Positions 17,919 through 26,492 of a stretch of DNA of 64,000 nt are shown here, piece by piece. The translations under genes were made by a program, and so were the position numbers. Under the pieces are notes generated by a model. That model saw nothing but the letters and a program-made list of their open reading frames with translations, made no database searches and was not told the DNA's origin. Source of the stretch: Massilia sp. erpn (GTDB lineage Bacteria; Pseudomonadota; Gammaproteobacteria; Burkholderiales; Burkholderiaceae_D). The DNA is taken from contig NZ_CP053748.1 in NCBI RefSeq assembly GCF_024400215.1, forward strand, positions 4,402,001 through 4,466,000, in the 5' to 3' direction. Each line of letters begins with the position of its first letter. The stretch's first letter is position 1.

Positions 17919-19157
17919 TTATGCCGCGAGGAGGGCAGTGCTCATCCTGCGGCGATAGTTCCTGTTCTGAATCCTGGTTTGCAGACGCTGTTCAAGCAGC
18001 GCCAAAACAGGCAGCACATTAGGATTGGTGCCTTTTCCCTTGCTGAGGCGGCGCAGCTGGTACTTCACCATCGCCATGTGGGCGGCAGACGCCATCATCT
18101 TGTTCTTCCAGGGGACGGCCCGCAGCAAGGCGGTTGCGGACCGATCCGAGCGCCATTCCCCAGGCAATTTAGGATTGAGCGCCAGCGCCGTGCCCATTCC
18201 GGCCATATCGATGCCGCTGCCCAAAACCTGCTCCGCGACCTGATAGCGCCGGATGCCGCCAGTGACCATGACCGGCATTTCGGCAACGGTGGCAATGTCC
18301 TTGGCGAATTCGAGAAAGTACGCTTCGCGCGCCAATGTCCGGCCATCGCGGGCTTGTCCATGCATTGCTGGCGCTTCGTAGCTGCCGCCGGACAGCTCGA
18401 TCAGATCCAGCTTCAAAGGGTTGAGCATGGCGACGACTTTTTTCGCGTCGTCGGAGCTGAAGCCGCCGCGCTGGAAATCGGCCGAGTTGATCTTGACCGA
18501 TACGGCAAAGTCCTTGCCCACGGCCTTCCGCACGTCTTTGATGATGTCGAGCAGGAAGCGGGCCCGGTTCTCGATGGAACCGCCCCAGCGATCGCTGCGC
18601 TTGTTGGTGAGCGGAGAGAGGAATTGGCTGATCAGGTAGCCATGCGCGGCATGAATCTGCACGCCGTTGAAGCCGGCCTGCTTTGCCAACTGCGCGGTTT
18701 TGACAAACCGGCGCTTGACGTCGGCAATGTCTTCCTCGGTCATTTGACGGGGCTTGGAAAACTGGCTGGACAGATTGCCCAGGTCCATTGCCACGGCGGA
18801 GGGTGCAATGGTTTCCTGGCCAAGCGCGGCCGGCATCTGGCGTCCCGGATGATTGATCTGCATCCAGACTTGCGCCCCTTGCGAGCGGGCCGCCTCGGAC
18901 CATTGTTCAAAGCGCTCAGTAAATTGCTCTGTTTCGAGGACAACGCCACCCGGCCCGGTCATGGCCCGGCGGTCGATCATCACATTTCCGGTAATGATCA
19001 GGCCGACGCCACCTTCCGCCCACGACCGGTAGAGCCTGATCAGATGATCAGAAGGGGCTTGGTTCTCGTCGGCCATGTTCTCTTCCATGGCTGCTTTGGC
19101 AAGGCGGTTCCGAATGACGGTGCCATTGGGTAAGACCAGTTCACTAAAGGGATTCAT
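17919..19157 (-). CDS. NADH:flavin oxidoreductase (Old Yellow Enzyme family)
   Basis: 412 residues, an FMN-dependent TIM barrel that reduces activated C=C bonds. Family motifs: NRLAKAAMEENMAD near the N terminus, GLIITGNVMID, QINHPGRQ, the substrate-binding HAAHGYLISQFLSP and NKRSDRWGGS, and VTGGIRR near the phosphate site. The chain extends about 40 residues past the barrel. The start at 19157 has a GGAGA site. It is divergent from merR and has a MerR-type promoter (19185-19215), so it is probably induced by electrophiles. Confidence 0.92.
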   Translation of the reverse strand: MNPFSELVLPNGTVIRNRLAKAAMEENMADENQAPSDHLIRLYRSWAEGGVGLIITGNVMIDRRAMTGPGGVVLETEQFTERFEQWSEAARSQGAQVWMQINHPGRQMPAALGQETIAPSAVAMDLGNLSSQFSKPRQMTEEDIADVKRRFVKTAQLAKQAGFNGVQIHAAHGYLISQFLSPLTNKRSDRWGGSIENRARFLLDIIKDVRKAVGKDFAVSVKINSADFQRGGFSSDDAKKVVAMLNPLKLDLIELSGGSYEAPAMHGQARDGRTLAREAYFLEFAKDIATVAEMPVMVTGGIRRYQVAEQVLGSGIDMAGMGTALALNPKLPGEWRSDRSATALLRAVPWKNKMMASAAHMAMVKYQLRRLSKGKGTNPNVLPVLALLEQRLQTRIQNRNYRRRMSTALLAA

Positions 19158-19184
19158 TGCTATCTCCAGGGTTGCAATGGTCCC

Positions 19185-19215
19185 ACGATAAGCTTAAAGT
19201 TCACTTCAAGGTCAA
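19185..19215 (-). promoter_or_regulatory. MerR-type promoter of the oxidoreductase gene (19-base spacer)
   Basis: Read on the minus strand: -35 TTGACC (19215-19210), a 19-base spacer (19209-19191) and -10 TATCGT (19190-19185). The spacer contains the imperfect dyad CTTGAAGT-GA-ACTTTAAG. The over-long spacer with a dyad inside is the hallmark of MerR-activated promoters. Confidence 0.7.
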
Positions 19216-19241
19216 GCACTAAAAGCGAAGAAAATCGCTAG

Positions 19242-19272
19242 TTGACATTCAAGCTGACTTTAAGGTTATAGT
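19242..19272 (+). promoter_or_regulatory. MerR-type promoter of merR (19-base spacer)
   Basis: -35 TTGACA (19242-19247), 19-base spacer (19248-19266) and -10 TATAGT (19267-19272). The spacer TTCAAGCTGACTTTAAGGT shares the CAAG..GACTTTAAG core with the opposite promoter. It fires towards the merR gene at 19316, suggesting autoregulation. Confidence 0.7.
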
Positions 19273-19315
19273 TGATAGTAAGTCCGCGCCGAAGGGTTGC
19301 TGGGGAGGAAGCTCA

Positions 19316-19729
19316 ATGAAAATCGGTGAATTAGCCACGCGTAGCGGTATAGCCGCATCGACCATTCGCTTCTACGAGTCCAAAGGCTTGTTGAAGGCCG
19401 TAAGCCGGCTCTCGAATGGCTACCGGGATTATCCGCTTGAGGCCGTAGCACTGCTGGCGATCATTAATGACGCGCAAAGGGTCGGCTTTTCACTTGAGGA
19501 AATCAAGCAAGTCCTGCCAGAAGACATCTCTTCATGGCGGCACGATGAATTGATCGCCGCGCTTCACAAGAAAATTGCCGACATCGAATCGCTGGAAGTC
19601 CGGCTGGCGCAAAACAAGGCGCATCTGCGCTCCTTGATTCAGCTTATCGACTCCAGGCCTGACGGTCTTGATTGCAAGGATAACGCGGTCAGAGTGATGG
19701 AAAGTATGGGTATTCCCAATGTTAAATAG
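19316..19729 (+). CDS. MerR family transcriptional regulator
   Basis: 137 residues. The N-terminal winged helix MKIGELATRSGIAASTIRFYE is textbook MerR, followed by a dimer coiled coil (about 80-120) and a single late cysteine in GLDCKDNA. The sole Cys is consistent with sensing of electrophiles or redox rather than metal. Divergent from the flavin oxidoreductase gene; both promoters have 19-base spacers, so this protein probably controls both. Confidence 0.93.
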   Translation: MKIGELATRSGIAASTIRFYESKGLLKAVSRLSNGYRDYPLEAVALLAIINDAQRVGFSLEEIKQVLPEDISSWRHDELIAALHKKIADIESLEVRLAQNKAHLRSLIQLIDSRPDGLDCKDNAVRVMESMGIPNVK

Positions 19730-19800
19730 GAAGAGAAAAAATCCGTGGTTTGGGCTTGGGAACCCAAATCCTGACAGCATTTGAGGACGAGGCGCTCGAA

Positions 19801-19821
19801 CGCGGCTGTGGTTCAGCCGCG
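19801..19821. repeat. Inverted repeat between convergent merR and udk
   Basis: CGCGGCTG / CAGCCGCG with a 5-base loop lies between the ends of merR and udk. A second dyad (TTTGGG...CCCAAA) is about 35 bases upstream. Neither has a clear T run, so I call them hairpins rather than proven terminators. Confidence 0.4.
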
Positions 19822-19849
19822 CTCTACACCATCAATTTGGGAGATAAGA

Positions 19850-20491
19850 TCAGGGCCGCTTCAGTTGGCCGATGACGCTCGCTACCTTGGTGGTAATGAT
19901 ATCGACTGCCGGCCCATTTGCGCCGTGCGGCAGGATAACGTCAGCGTGACGCTTGGTTGGCTCAATAAATTGCTTGTGCATCGGACGCACCGTTTCCAGG
20001 TACTGGGAGACGATGCTTTCCAGCGAGCGGCCGCGTTCGGCAACATCCCTCTCCATGCGGCGGATGAAGCGCACGTCGGGGGCCGTGTCGACAAAGATCT
20101 TCAGCGACATCATTTTGCGCAAGTCCGCGTTATACAAGGTAAACAGCCCTTCGATCACGATGACCGGGGCTGGCTTGACGGGAATGGTCTTGTTGGAGCG
20201 GTTGCTGACTGTGAAGTCGTACACCGGCATCTCGATTGTTTGTCCATTGCGCAAGGCCTGGACATGCTGGATCAAGAGTGGCCAGTCGAAGGCCTGCGGA
20301 TGGTCGTAATTCTGCTGGCGACGAACCTCAAGGGTGAGGTCGGTTTGATCGCAGTAGTAGTCGTCTTGCATCACGACCGAAACCATATCTGCGCCGAACG
20401 AAGCTAGTACTTGCTGGGAAACCGTGGACTTGCCGCTGCCGCTGCCGCCAGCGACACCAATGATAAACGGGGGAGGGGAAATCTCATTCAT
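19850..20491 (-). CDS. udk: Uridine kinase
   Basis: Phosphorylates uridine and cytidine to UMP and CMP in pyrimidine salvage. The frame is open to 20545, but ATG 20491 (MNEISPPPFIIGVAGG) gives 213 residues, the E. coli length. Walker A is GGSGSGKST, followed by MQDDYYCD and NYDHPQAFDWPLL (substrate site) and VIVIEGLFTLY. The stretch VSNRSNKTIPVKPAPV replaces the usual YTxHTR region in diverged form, so specificity might differ slightly. Confidence 0.88.
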   Translation of the reverse strand: MNEISPPPFIIGVAGGSGSGKSTVSQQVLASFGADMVSVVMQDDYYCDQTDLTLEVRRQQNYDHPQAFDWPLLIQHVQALRNGQTIEMPVYDFTVSNRSNKTIPVKPAPVIVIEGLFTLYNADLRKMMSLKIFVDTAPDVRFIRRMERDVAERGRSLESIVSQYLETVRPMHKQFIEPTKRHADVILPHGANGPAVDIITTKVASVIGQLKRP

Positions 20492-20676
20492 ACCGCCATG
20501 ATACCGGAGCCAAGCCCAAACTGACAGGGGAAGGGCAAGGCACAAGCACGTGTTCTGCCATGATGATGCGCCCGCCTGAGGATGCCCATGGACCGCGGAA
20601 TCAACCGGTCAACGACCAGTTGTACTAGCTCAGACTTGATCTGACATAAACTGCCAGATGAGTTAGGGTTATGAGA

Positions 20677-20704
20677 GGTCGATACCGGCCAGAAGCGGCC
20701 GCTT
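20677..20704. repeat. Short intergenic repeat, copy 1
   Basis: GGTCGATACCGGCCAGAAGC followed by GGCCGCTT. The core CGGCCAGAAGCGG recurs in related form at 21215-21239 and 21905-21926, each time in gaps next to small low-GC genes. Confidence 0.5.
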
Positions 20705-20752
20705 CCTCTTGCGGTTAGAAAAATTTTTGCATACCGAGAGAGTTGTTGATTT

Positions 20753-21187
20753 ATGAAGACAGTGTATTCCCTGTTGGAAGAGTTACGTTGTAACCCGGAG
20801 AGGGTTAAGGCAACACAGGCGCGCACGCTTGATAATCGAAATTTGCCAGGAGGTTTAAAAGGTACTTATGGCCTTTTTGGTTCGCCTGAGTGGTGGAGGA
20901 ACATAGAGCTGAATGTAATTCCCGTAACTAGGTTAAGCGGTGTAGTCACCAAAATATACCATGAAGGTATGCGTAATGAAGGGAAGGGCTTTGAAATGGA
21001 AGTTTTCGATGGGTCGACCTTTCGTTATGGCTGCGTGGCGAATGAGTTTTGCAATATGAAATATTATAAGGTGGGAAAGAAAATTATATTTGAATATTCT
21101 ACCGAACCTTTGAAAAATCCTATCGAAACCCCTAATGGCTATGAAATGAAAATGAACATCACATTAAAGGTGGAGCTGGAGGCATAG
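20753..21187 (+). CDS. Small cytoplasmic protein of unknown function
   Basis: 144 residues, no signal peptide or membrane segment. Aromatic-rich middle (SPEWWRNIELNV) and beta-rich second half (FEMEVFDGSTFRYG, MKMNITLKVELE). No family recognised. GC content is clearly lower than in neighbouring core genes, and it stands next to an Imm8 gene, so a role as another orphan immunity-like protein is possible but unproven. Confidence 0.65.
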   Translation: MKTVYSLLEELRCNPERVKATQARTLDNRNLPGGLKGTYGLFGSPEWWRNIELNVIPVTRLSGVVTKIYHEGMRNEGKGFEMEVFDGSTFRYGCVANEFCNMKYYKVGKKIIFEYSTEPLKNPIETPNGYEMKMNITLKVELEA

Positions 21188-21214
21188 CTCGGTCATACCG
21201 CGCCGCACCATCTC

Positions 21215-21239
21215 GGTCGCGTATCGGCCAGTAGCTGCC
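21215..21239. repeat. Short intergenic repeat, copy 2
   Basis: GGTCGCGTATCGGCCAGTAG then CTGCC, matching copy 1 at about 18 of 23 positions. A run of eight C (21238-21245) follows at once. Confidence 0.5.
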
Positions 21240-21269
21240 CCCCCCACGAAGTCTCTAAGATATCCAACC

Positions 21270-21626
21270 ATGAAAGCAGAACTAAAAAGCCTGGATCTAA
21301 GTAGCTCTACTGCATTTGAGGACTATCGGCCAGAAAATGTAGCCAACTTTGGAGTATATGTAACTGCAACAATTGGCCCATTCGGCGAGCCTTGCGGCGA
21401 CCTTTTCCAGATATTGGTGTGCTCAAAGATCTGGTTTAATCATAGAAGCTCGAACGGCCTTCTATCAGATAGTCGTCGTTTGGAAATTGACGAGTCATAT
21501 GATTACGGAGCAATATATCAAAAAATTAAGAATTTTGTGGCCAGCTGCGAAGGGGGGAGTTGGGATGAACTTGCCAGACAGTTGTCGACGAAGGCAATCT
21601 GGGAATTTGAAGATTACGGAATGTGA
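21270..21626 (+). CDS. Imm8-family immunity protein (orphan)
   Basis: 118 residues. The opening MKAELKSLDL, the segment FGVYVTATIGPFGEPCGDLF and the C-terminal SWDELARQLSTKAIWEFED follow the Imm8 immunity family pattern of polymorphic toxin systems. Such proteins neutralise a cognate secreted toxin. No toxin gene with a shared promoter is next to it; the nearest RHS toxin is 14 kb away and has its own candidate immunity gene. Low GC suggests transfer. It may protect against toxins of other strains. Confidence 0.72.
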   Translation: MKAELKSLDLSSSTAFEDYRPENVANFGVYVTATIGPFGEPCGDLFQILVCSKIWFNHRSSNGLLSDSRRLEIDESYDYGAIYQKIKNFVASCEGGSWDELARQLSTKAIWEFEDYGM

Positions 21627-21722
21627 AATATGATGTTTTGACCAAAACGGCCCACAGTGGGCTGCATTGGAATTTTGTTCATGTCAGAATGCGTTTAAAA
21701 GTAAAAAATATCTGGAGTATCA

Positions 21723-21899
21723 ATGATCGCATATGTCCCAGCTTTAATTTGGCTATCCTCTGACGTGGTTTGCCTGAATGTTGTCAAACGTCGCCATGTG
21801 AAGAAAACCACCCTTCGAACAATGTTGGTAGCTCTGCTCGGGCCAATTGCGATTCCTTGGGTGCTGACGACAACACCAGAGGAATTCCACCAAGCCTGA
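21723..21899 (+). CDS. Small inner-membrane protein (58 residues)
   Basis: A short frame with a GGAG site 6 bases before its ATG. The product starts MIAYVPALIWLSSDVVCLNV, then a basic loop KRRHVKKTT, then a second hydrophobic helix (MLVALLGPIAIPWVL) and a short acidic tail. The two-helix hairpin with positive loop predicts both ends facing the same side. No known family assigned. It lies between the Imm8 gene and a secreted unknown. Confidence 0.6.
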   Translation: MIAYVPALIWLSSDVVCLNVVKRRHVKKTTLRTMLVALLGPIAIPWVLTTTPEEFHQA

Positions 21900-21904
21900 T
21901 CCTT

Positions 21905-21926
21905 CATTTTCGGCCACAAGCGGACT
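21905..21926. repeat. Short intergenic repeat, copy 3
   Basis: CATTTTCGGCCACAAGCGGA shares the core CGGCCA-(G/C)-(A/T)-AGC with the two copies upstream. A looser relative (CGGCCCACAGTGGGCTGC) lies near 21649-21666. Confidence 0.4.
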
Positions 21927-21958
21927 AATTCATACTGTGATTATCAAATGGATGAAGA

Positions 21959-22339
21959 ATGAAAATCGCTCTGAAAATTGTGACGTATTTAACGATAGCC
22001 TTGGCAACTGCGGCGTATGCAACTTCGCCATGCGAAGGTGATGCATGTATCGATGCCGCATCTGCGTCCTTTATTGCTCCGTATGACGTCTTTGAGGCCA
22101 AATGTTCGGCTGTTAAACCAGAAATGCATACGCGGTATTCAGCCGTAGTGGCTTACTTCATTCGTAATGAAAATATAGCTTTTTTAAAGAAATTGCGGGA
22201 ATCAAGGGCTTATGCAGCGGTACGTGGTGAGTTCGAATTGAAGGTAGATACGATGAGTTCAAGCCAGCTTGCAAAGGCGTGCGAAGAATTTCTGAAAGAG
22301 CCTAGCACCAAAGAAAATCAACCGAATCAACAACACTAA
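21959..22339 (+). CDS. Secreted small protein of unknown function
   Basis: 126 residues with a signal peptide ending near ATAAYA, followed by CEGDACIDAASASF, a helical region and an Asn/Gln-rich tail. Three further cysteines could form disulfides in the periplasm. No family recognised. Low GC like its neighbours. Confidence 0.65.
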   Translation: MKIALKIVTYLTIALATAAYATSPCEGDACIDAASASFIAPYDVFEAKCSAVKPEMHTRYSAVVAYFIRNENIAFLKKLRESRAYAAVRGEFELKVDTMSSSQLAKACEEFLKEPSTKENQPNQQH

Positions 22340-22457
22340 TGTATGTCCGTTATCGACTGTGAATTGAAGGTCCGAGATGGGGTGGCTGCTGCCGGTGACC
22401 GGACATCATGTATTAGTTTAAGTCTAGGCCAGTACAGCTTAGTCTGAGATGCCAAAG

Positions 22458-22694
22458 TCATGTAATCGAAGCCCGCTCAACAAGCGTCATCTCCGCTTCC
22501 GGTTGCGTATAGTGAATTAATCCGTATTTGGGAAATTTGAGCATTACCCCGTGCTTAAGATAATCCCAATCGCTTTTGGGATACTCGGGCAGGTATTCAT
22601 CAGTATCGATTGAGCAGACGACTACGCCTTCGGCACCGTCGCTAAGCTTCACTCTATCGCCTAAGCGTACTTCCTGTTCGCCGGGGTAGCGCAT
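22458..22694 (-). CDS. Small conserved-looking protein of unknown function
   Basis: 78 residues from ATG 22694, chosen because GAGGAG lies 7 bases upstream (the frame is open to 22709). Beta-rich start [21 protein letters not shown] resembles an SH3-like fold; then WDYLKHGVMLKFPKYGLIHY. This type of protein occurs, from memory, near immunity genes, but I cannot assign a function. Confidence 0.65.
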   Translation of the reverse strand: MRYPGEQEVRLGDRVKLSDGAEGVVVCSIDTDEYLPEYPKSDWDYLKHGVMLKFPKYGLIHYTQPEAEMTLVERASIT

Positions 22695-22962
22695 TGTCGC
22701 ACTCCTCAATGTGCAAACGGCTCAATAGGTATTGCTCAGGCGGGCAGAGCCGCAGAAGCCACCGCTCCAACTGCTTGCCAGAAGCATTGGCAATTTTTCG
22801 GATTTTGGTTGGCCTTATAGATATTGAGTGCGGCCCTGTGATTCCGCGAGGATGCTTGCCGGCCAACGGAGTGTCAATTGGACGGTAAGCGATGGTGCCC
22901 GCTTGCACGAGCTTTCCGCTTACCGTTTTGAGGGAGGGCAGGGTATGGCGCTCCGGCCTCAA
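22654..22962 (-). CDS. Doubtful short frame after ppsR
   Basis: A 102-codon frame starting with TTG that overlaps the ppsR stop by 4 bases and the next small gene by 41 bases. It contains a basic central segment ([19 protein letters not shown]). Stop/start overlap suggests coupling, but the rare start and overlap at both ends make it weak. If not real, 22695-22958 is a plain 264-base gap. Confidence 0.25.
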   Translation of the reverse strand: MRPERHTLPSLKTVSGKLVQAGTIAYRPIDTPLAGKHPRGITGPHSISIRPTKIRKIANASGKQLERWLLRLCPPEQYLLSRLHIEECDNALPRRTGSTLRR

Positions 22963-23807
22963 TACTCTCGGCGATCCGGCTTGATCTCTTGCAGGATGGT
23001 CGTGGCGATTTCCTCGATCGACTTGGTGGTCGAGGAGAGCCAGCGGATGCCTTCGCGCTTCATCATCATTTCCGCTTCGTTGACTTCGTAGCGGCAGTTT
23101 TCGATGGAGGCGTATTTGCTGCCGGCGCGGCGTTCGTTGCGGATTTCGCTCAGGCGCTCGGGCGTGATGCTCAGGCCGAAAATCTTGGATTTGTACTCGT
23201 ACAGCGAGGAGGGCAGCTTGCCGCGCTCGAAATCGTCGGGGATCAGCGGGTAGTTGGCAGCCTTGATCCCGTACTGCATGGCCAGATACAGGCTGGTCGG
23301 GGTCTTGCCCGAGCGCGAGACGCCCACCAGGATCACGTCGGCCGAGGTCAGGTTCTTGTGCGACTGGCCATCGTCGTGCGCCAGCGAGAAGTTGATGGCC
23401 TCGATGCGGTTCTTGTATTCCTCGCTATCGACAATATTGTGGGAACGTCCGATGGTGTGGGTCGATTTCACGCCCAGCTCCTGTTCCAGCGGCGCTACAA
23501 AGGTCTGGATCAGGTCCATATGCATGCCGTTGCACTGGCGGATCACGTTCGACAGCTCGGTTTTGACCAGGGTCGAGAAGATGATCGGGCGCTGGCCGTC
23601 GGCCGCCGCCACTTCGTTGATCTTGCGCGCCGCCTCATAGGCCTTGTCCAGCGTGTCGATGAAGGGCAGGCGGATCTGGCGGAAGCGCAGGTCGAACTGG
23701 GTCAGGACGGAATGACCAAAAGTCTCGGCCGTAATGCCGGTACCATCGGAGACGAAAAACACGGTACGGGCCGACGCGGGCAGGACAGAACGTTGCTCAA
23801 AAGTCAT
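22959..23807 (-). CDS. ppsR: PEP synthase regulatory protein (bifunctional kinase/pyrophosphorylase)
   Basis: 282 residues of the DUF299/PSRP family: an ADP-dependent kinase and Pi-dependent pyrophosphorylase that switches PEP synthase off and on by acting on a threonine next to its catalytic histidine. Seen: N-terminal [20 protein letters not shown]-loop [15 protein letters not shown], and the C-terminal [16 protein letters not shown]. Divergent from ppsA across 158 bases, the usual arrangement, linking regulator and target. Confidence 0.95.
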   Translation of the reverse strand: MTFEQRSVLPASARTVFFVSDGTGITAETFGHSVLTQFDLRFRQIRLPFIDTLDKAYEAARKINEVAAADGQRPIIFSTLVKTELSNVIRQCNGMHMDLIQTFVAPLEQELGVKSTHTIGRSHNIVDSEEYKNRIEAINFSLAHDDGQSHKNLTSADVILVGVSRSGKTPTSLYLAMQYGIKAANYPLIPDDFERGKLPSSLYEYKSKIFGLSITPERLSEIRNERRAGSKYASIENCRYEVNEAEMMMKREGIRWLSSTTKSIEEIATTILQEIKPDRREY

Positions 23808-23965
23808 TAGTGTGGTGTGAGTAAGTATTGTGAATCGTCAATTTGCGCCGCAGGCTGTAGAATGTCAGGCAACAGTAGGATTGTGCTGCACGACACCAAG
23901 AATAACAAGCAAGAATATGTCTGCATGCCTGCGCAAAGATTTCTATCATCAGTAAAGGTGTCATT

Positions 23966-26392
23966 ATGACTAACGCAGCATTGAAGGACCAGGGAGGCGG
24001 GGCCGTGTACGTGGCCTCGTTCGAACACCTGCGCATGACGGATGTGGAATCCGTCGGCGGCAAAAACGCCTCGCTGGGCGAGATGATCAGCCAGCTGGCG
24101 GGCGCCGGTGTGCGCGTGCCGGGCGGCTTTGCCACCACGGCGCAAGCCTTCCGTGACTTCCTGACCCACAGCGAAGCGGGCGGCAAGCCGCTGGACCAGC
24201 GCATCGCCGAACGCCTGGAAGGTCTGAACATCGACGACGTGCGCGCCCTGGCGCAAGCCGGCGCCGAGATCCGTCAATGGATCGTGGACACCCCGTTCCA
24301 GCCACGCCTGGAAGCCGATATCCGCGCCTTCTACGACCGTCTGGTGGCCGATTCGTCGACCGAGGTATCCTTCGCCGTGCGCTCCTCCGCCACCGCGGAA
24401 GACCTGCCTGACGCGTCCTTCGCGGGCCAGCAGGAAACCTTCCTGAACGTGGTCGGCATCGACAATGTGCTGGACGCGATGAAGCACGTCTTCGCTTCGC
24501 TGTACAACGACCGCGCCATTTCCTACCGCGTGCACAAAGGCTTCACCCACGCTGAAGTGGCCTTGTCGGCCGGCGTGCAGCGCATGGTGCGCTCCGACGT
24601 CGGCGCGGCCGGCGTGATGTTCACCATCGATACCGAATCGGGCTTCAAGGACGTGGTCTTCATCACCTCCAGCTACGGCCTGGGCGAAACCGTGGTGCAG
24701 GGCGCCGTCAATCCGGACGAGTTCTACGTCCACAAGCCAATGCTGGAACAGGGCAAATCGCCTGTGATCCGCCGCAATATCGGCTCCAAGCTGATCAAGA
24801 TGGAATTCACCAACGAAGCCAAGGCTGGCCGCTCGGTGAAAACCGTGGATGTGCCGATCGAACTGCGCAACCGCTACTCGCTGAACGACGCCGAGATCGT
24901 GGAACTGGCCAAGTACGCTGTCATCATCGAACGCCACTATGGCCGTCCGATGGACATCGAGTGGGGCAAGGATGGCCGTGACGGCAAGCTGTATATTCTG
25001 CAGGCCCGTCCCGAGACCGTGAAATCGCAGCAGAAAGCCACCGACGCACAGCAGCGCTTCAAGCTGAAATCGACCGGCACCGTGCTGACCTCGGGCCGCG
25101 CGATCGGGCAGAAGATCGGCGCCGGTCCTGTGCGCGTGATCCACGACCCGTCCGAAATGGAACGCGTGCAGCCGGGTGACGTGCTGGTGGCCGACATGAC
25201 CGATCCGAACTGGGAACCGGTGATGAAGCGCGCTTCCGCCATCGTGACCAATCGTGGCGGCCGTACCTGCCACGCCGCGATCATCGCGCGTGAACTGGGC
25301 GTGCCTGCGGTGGTGGGCTGCGGCGACGCGACCGAATTGCTGAAAGACGGCACCTTCGTGACCGTGTCCTGCGCCGAAGGCGACGAGGGCAAGATCTACG
25401 ACGGTCTGCTGGAAACCGAAGTGTCGGAAGTCTCGCGCGGCGAGCTGCCGGAACTGAAGACCAAGATCATGCTGAACGTGGGTAACCCGCAGCTGGCCTT
25501 CGACTTCCAGTCGGTGCCGAACGCCGGTGTGGGCCTGGCCCGCCTGGAGTTCATCATCAATAACAATATTGGTGTGCACCCGAAAGCGATCCTGGAATAC
25601 CCGAACATCGACGCCGACCTGAAAAAGGCCGTGGAGTCGGTGGCGCGAGGCCACGCTTCGCCGAAAGCCTTCTACGTCGACAAGCTGGCCGAAGGCGTGG
25701 CGACCATCGCCGCCGCGTTCTGGCCGAAGAAAGTTATCGTGCGCCTGTCCGACTTCAAGTCGAACGAGTACAAGAAGCTGATCGGCGGTTCGCGCTACGA
25801 GCCGGACGAAGAGAACCCGATGCTGGGCTTCCGCGGCGCGGCGCGCTATCTGTCGGAAGACTTTGCCGAGTCCTTCGAGATGGAATGCCTGGCCATGAAG
25901 CGCGTACGTAACGACATGGGCCTGACCAACGTCGAACTGATGGTGCCTTTCGTGCGTACCCTGGGCCAGGCCGAGAAAGTGATCGCGCTGCTGGCCAAGA
26001 ATGGCCTGAAACGCGGCGAGAACGGCCTGCGCGTCATCATGATGTGCGAAGTGCCGTCCAATGCCGTGCTGGCGGAACAGTTCCTGGAACACTTCGACGG
26101 CTTCTCCATCGGTTCCAACGACCTGACCCAGCTGACCCTGGGCCTGGACCGCGATTCCGGCATGGAGCTGCTGGCGGCCGACTTCGACGAGCGCGATCCT
26201 GCGGTGCAGGCGCTCTTGAGCCTCGCCATCCAGGCTTGCCGCAAGCATGGCAAATACATCGGCATCTGCGGCCAAGGCCCGTCCGACCATCCGGAACTGG
26301 CTGTGTGGCTGATGCAGCAAGGGATCGAGTCCATGTCGCTGAATCCGGACTCGGTAATCGACACCTGGCAGAAGCTCGCTGAGTTGCAATAA
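23966..26392 (+). CDS. ppsA: Phosphoenolpyruvate synthase
   Basis: Converts pyruvate and ATP to PEP, AMP and phosphate for gluconeogenesis. The 808 residues have the ATP-grasp PPDK domain (about 15-360, starting [12 protein letters not shown]), the swivelling phosphohistidine domain with [15 protein letters not shown] (His436, with Thr434 as the probable regulatory target), and the PEP-utilising C-terminal barrel ([27 protein letters not shown]). Length is slightly above the E. coli 792. Followed by a promoter-like element and terminator. Confidence 0.97.
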   Translation: MTNAALKDQGGGAVYVASFEHLRMTDVESVGGKNASLGEMISQLAGAGVRVPGGFATTAQAFRDFLTHSEAGGKPLDQRIAERLEGLNIDDVRALAQAGAEIRQWIVDTPFQPRLEADIRAFYDRLVADSSTEVSFAVRSSATAEDLPDASFAGQQETFLNVVGIDNVLDAMKHVFASLYNDRAISYRVHKGFTHAEVALSAGVQRMVRSDVGAAGVMFTIDTESGFKDVVFITSSYGLGETVVQGAVNPDEFYVHKPMLEQGKSPVIRRNIGSKLIKMEFTNEAKAGRSVKTVDVPIELRNRYSLNDAEIVELAKYAVIIERHYGRPMDIEWGKDGRDGKLYILQARPETVKSQQKATDAQQRFKLKSTGTVLTSGRAIGQKIGAGPVRVIHDPSEMERVQPGDVLVADMTDPNWEPVMKRASAIVTNRGGRTCHAAIIARELGVPAVVGCGDATELLKDGTFVTVSCAEGDEGKIYDGLLETEVSEVSRGELPELKTKIMLNVGNPQLAFDFQSVPNAGVGLARLEFIINNNIGVHPKAILEYPNIDADLKKAVESVARGHASPKAFYVDKLAEGVATIAAAFWPKKVIVRLSDFKSNEYKKLIGGSRYEPDEENPMLGFRGAARYLSEDFAESFEMECLAMKRVRNDMGLTNVELMVPFVRTLGQAEKVIALLAKNGLKRGENGLRVIMMCEVPSNAVLAEQFLEHFDGFSIGSNDLTQLTLGLDRDSGMELLAADFDERDPAVQALLSLAIQACRKHGKYIGICGQGPSDHPELAVWLMQQGIESMSLNPDSVIDTWQKLAELQ

Positions 26393-26396
26393 GAGA

Positions 26397-26424
26397 TTGC
26401 CAGAATACAACGATTGCATATAAT
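26397..26424 (+). promoter_or_regulatory. Sigma-70-like promoter right after ppsA
   Basis: TTGCCA (26397-26402), 16-base spacer, perfect TATAAT (26419-26424). Predicted start near 26431 lies only about 5 bases before the terminator stem at 26436, an unusual order. Confidence 0.5.
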
Positions 26425-26435
26425 CTATCGTTGTC

Positions 26436-26475
26436 AAACCCTCGCTGCCGCAAAGGGCTAGCGAGGGTTTTTTCT
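26436..26475 (+). terminator. Rho-independent terminator after ppsA
   Basis: AAACCCTCGCT (26436-26446) pairs with AGCGAGGGTTT (26460-26470) over 11 bases around a 13-base loop, followed by TTTCTTTT. It ends ppsA transcription and lies just before the nfeD ribosome site. Confidence 0.85.
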
Positions 26476-26492
26476 TTTGGGAGGACGACATC

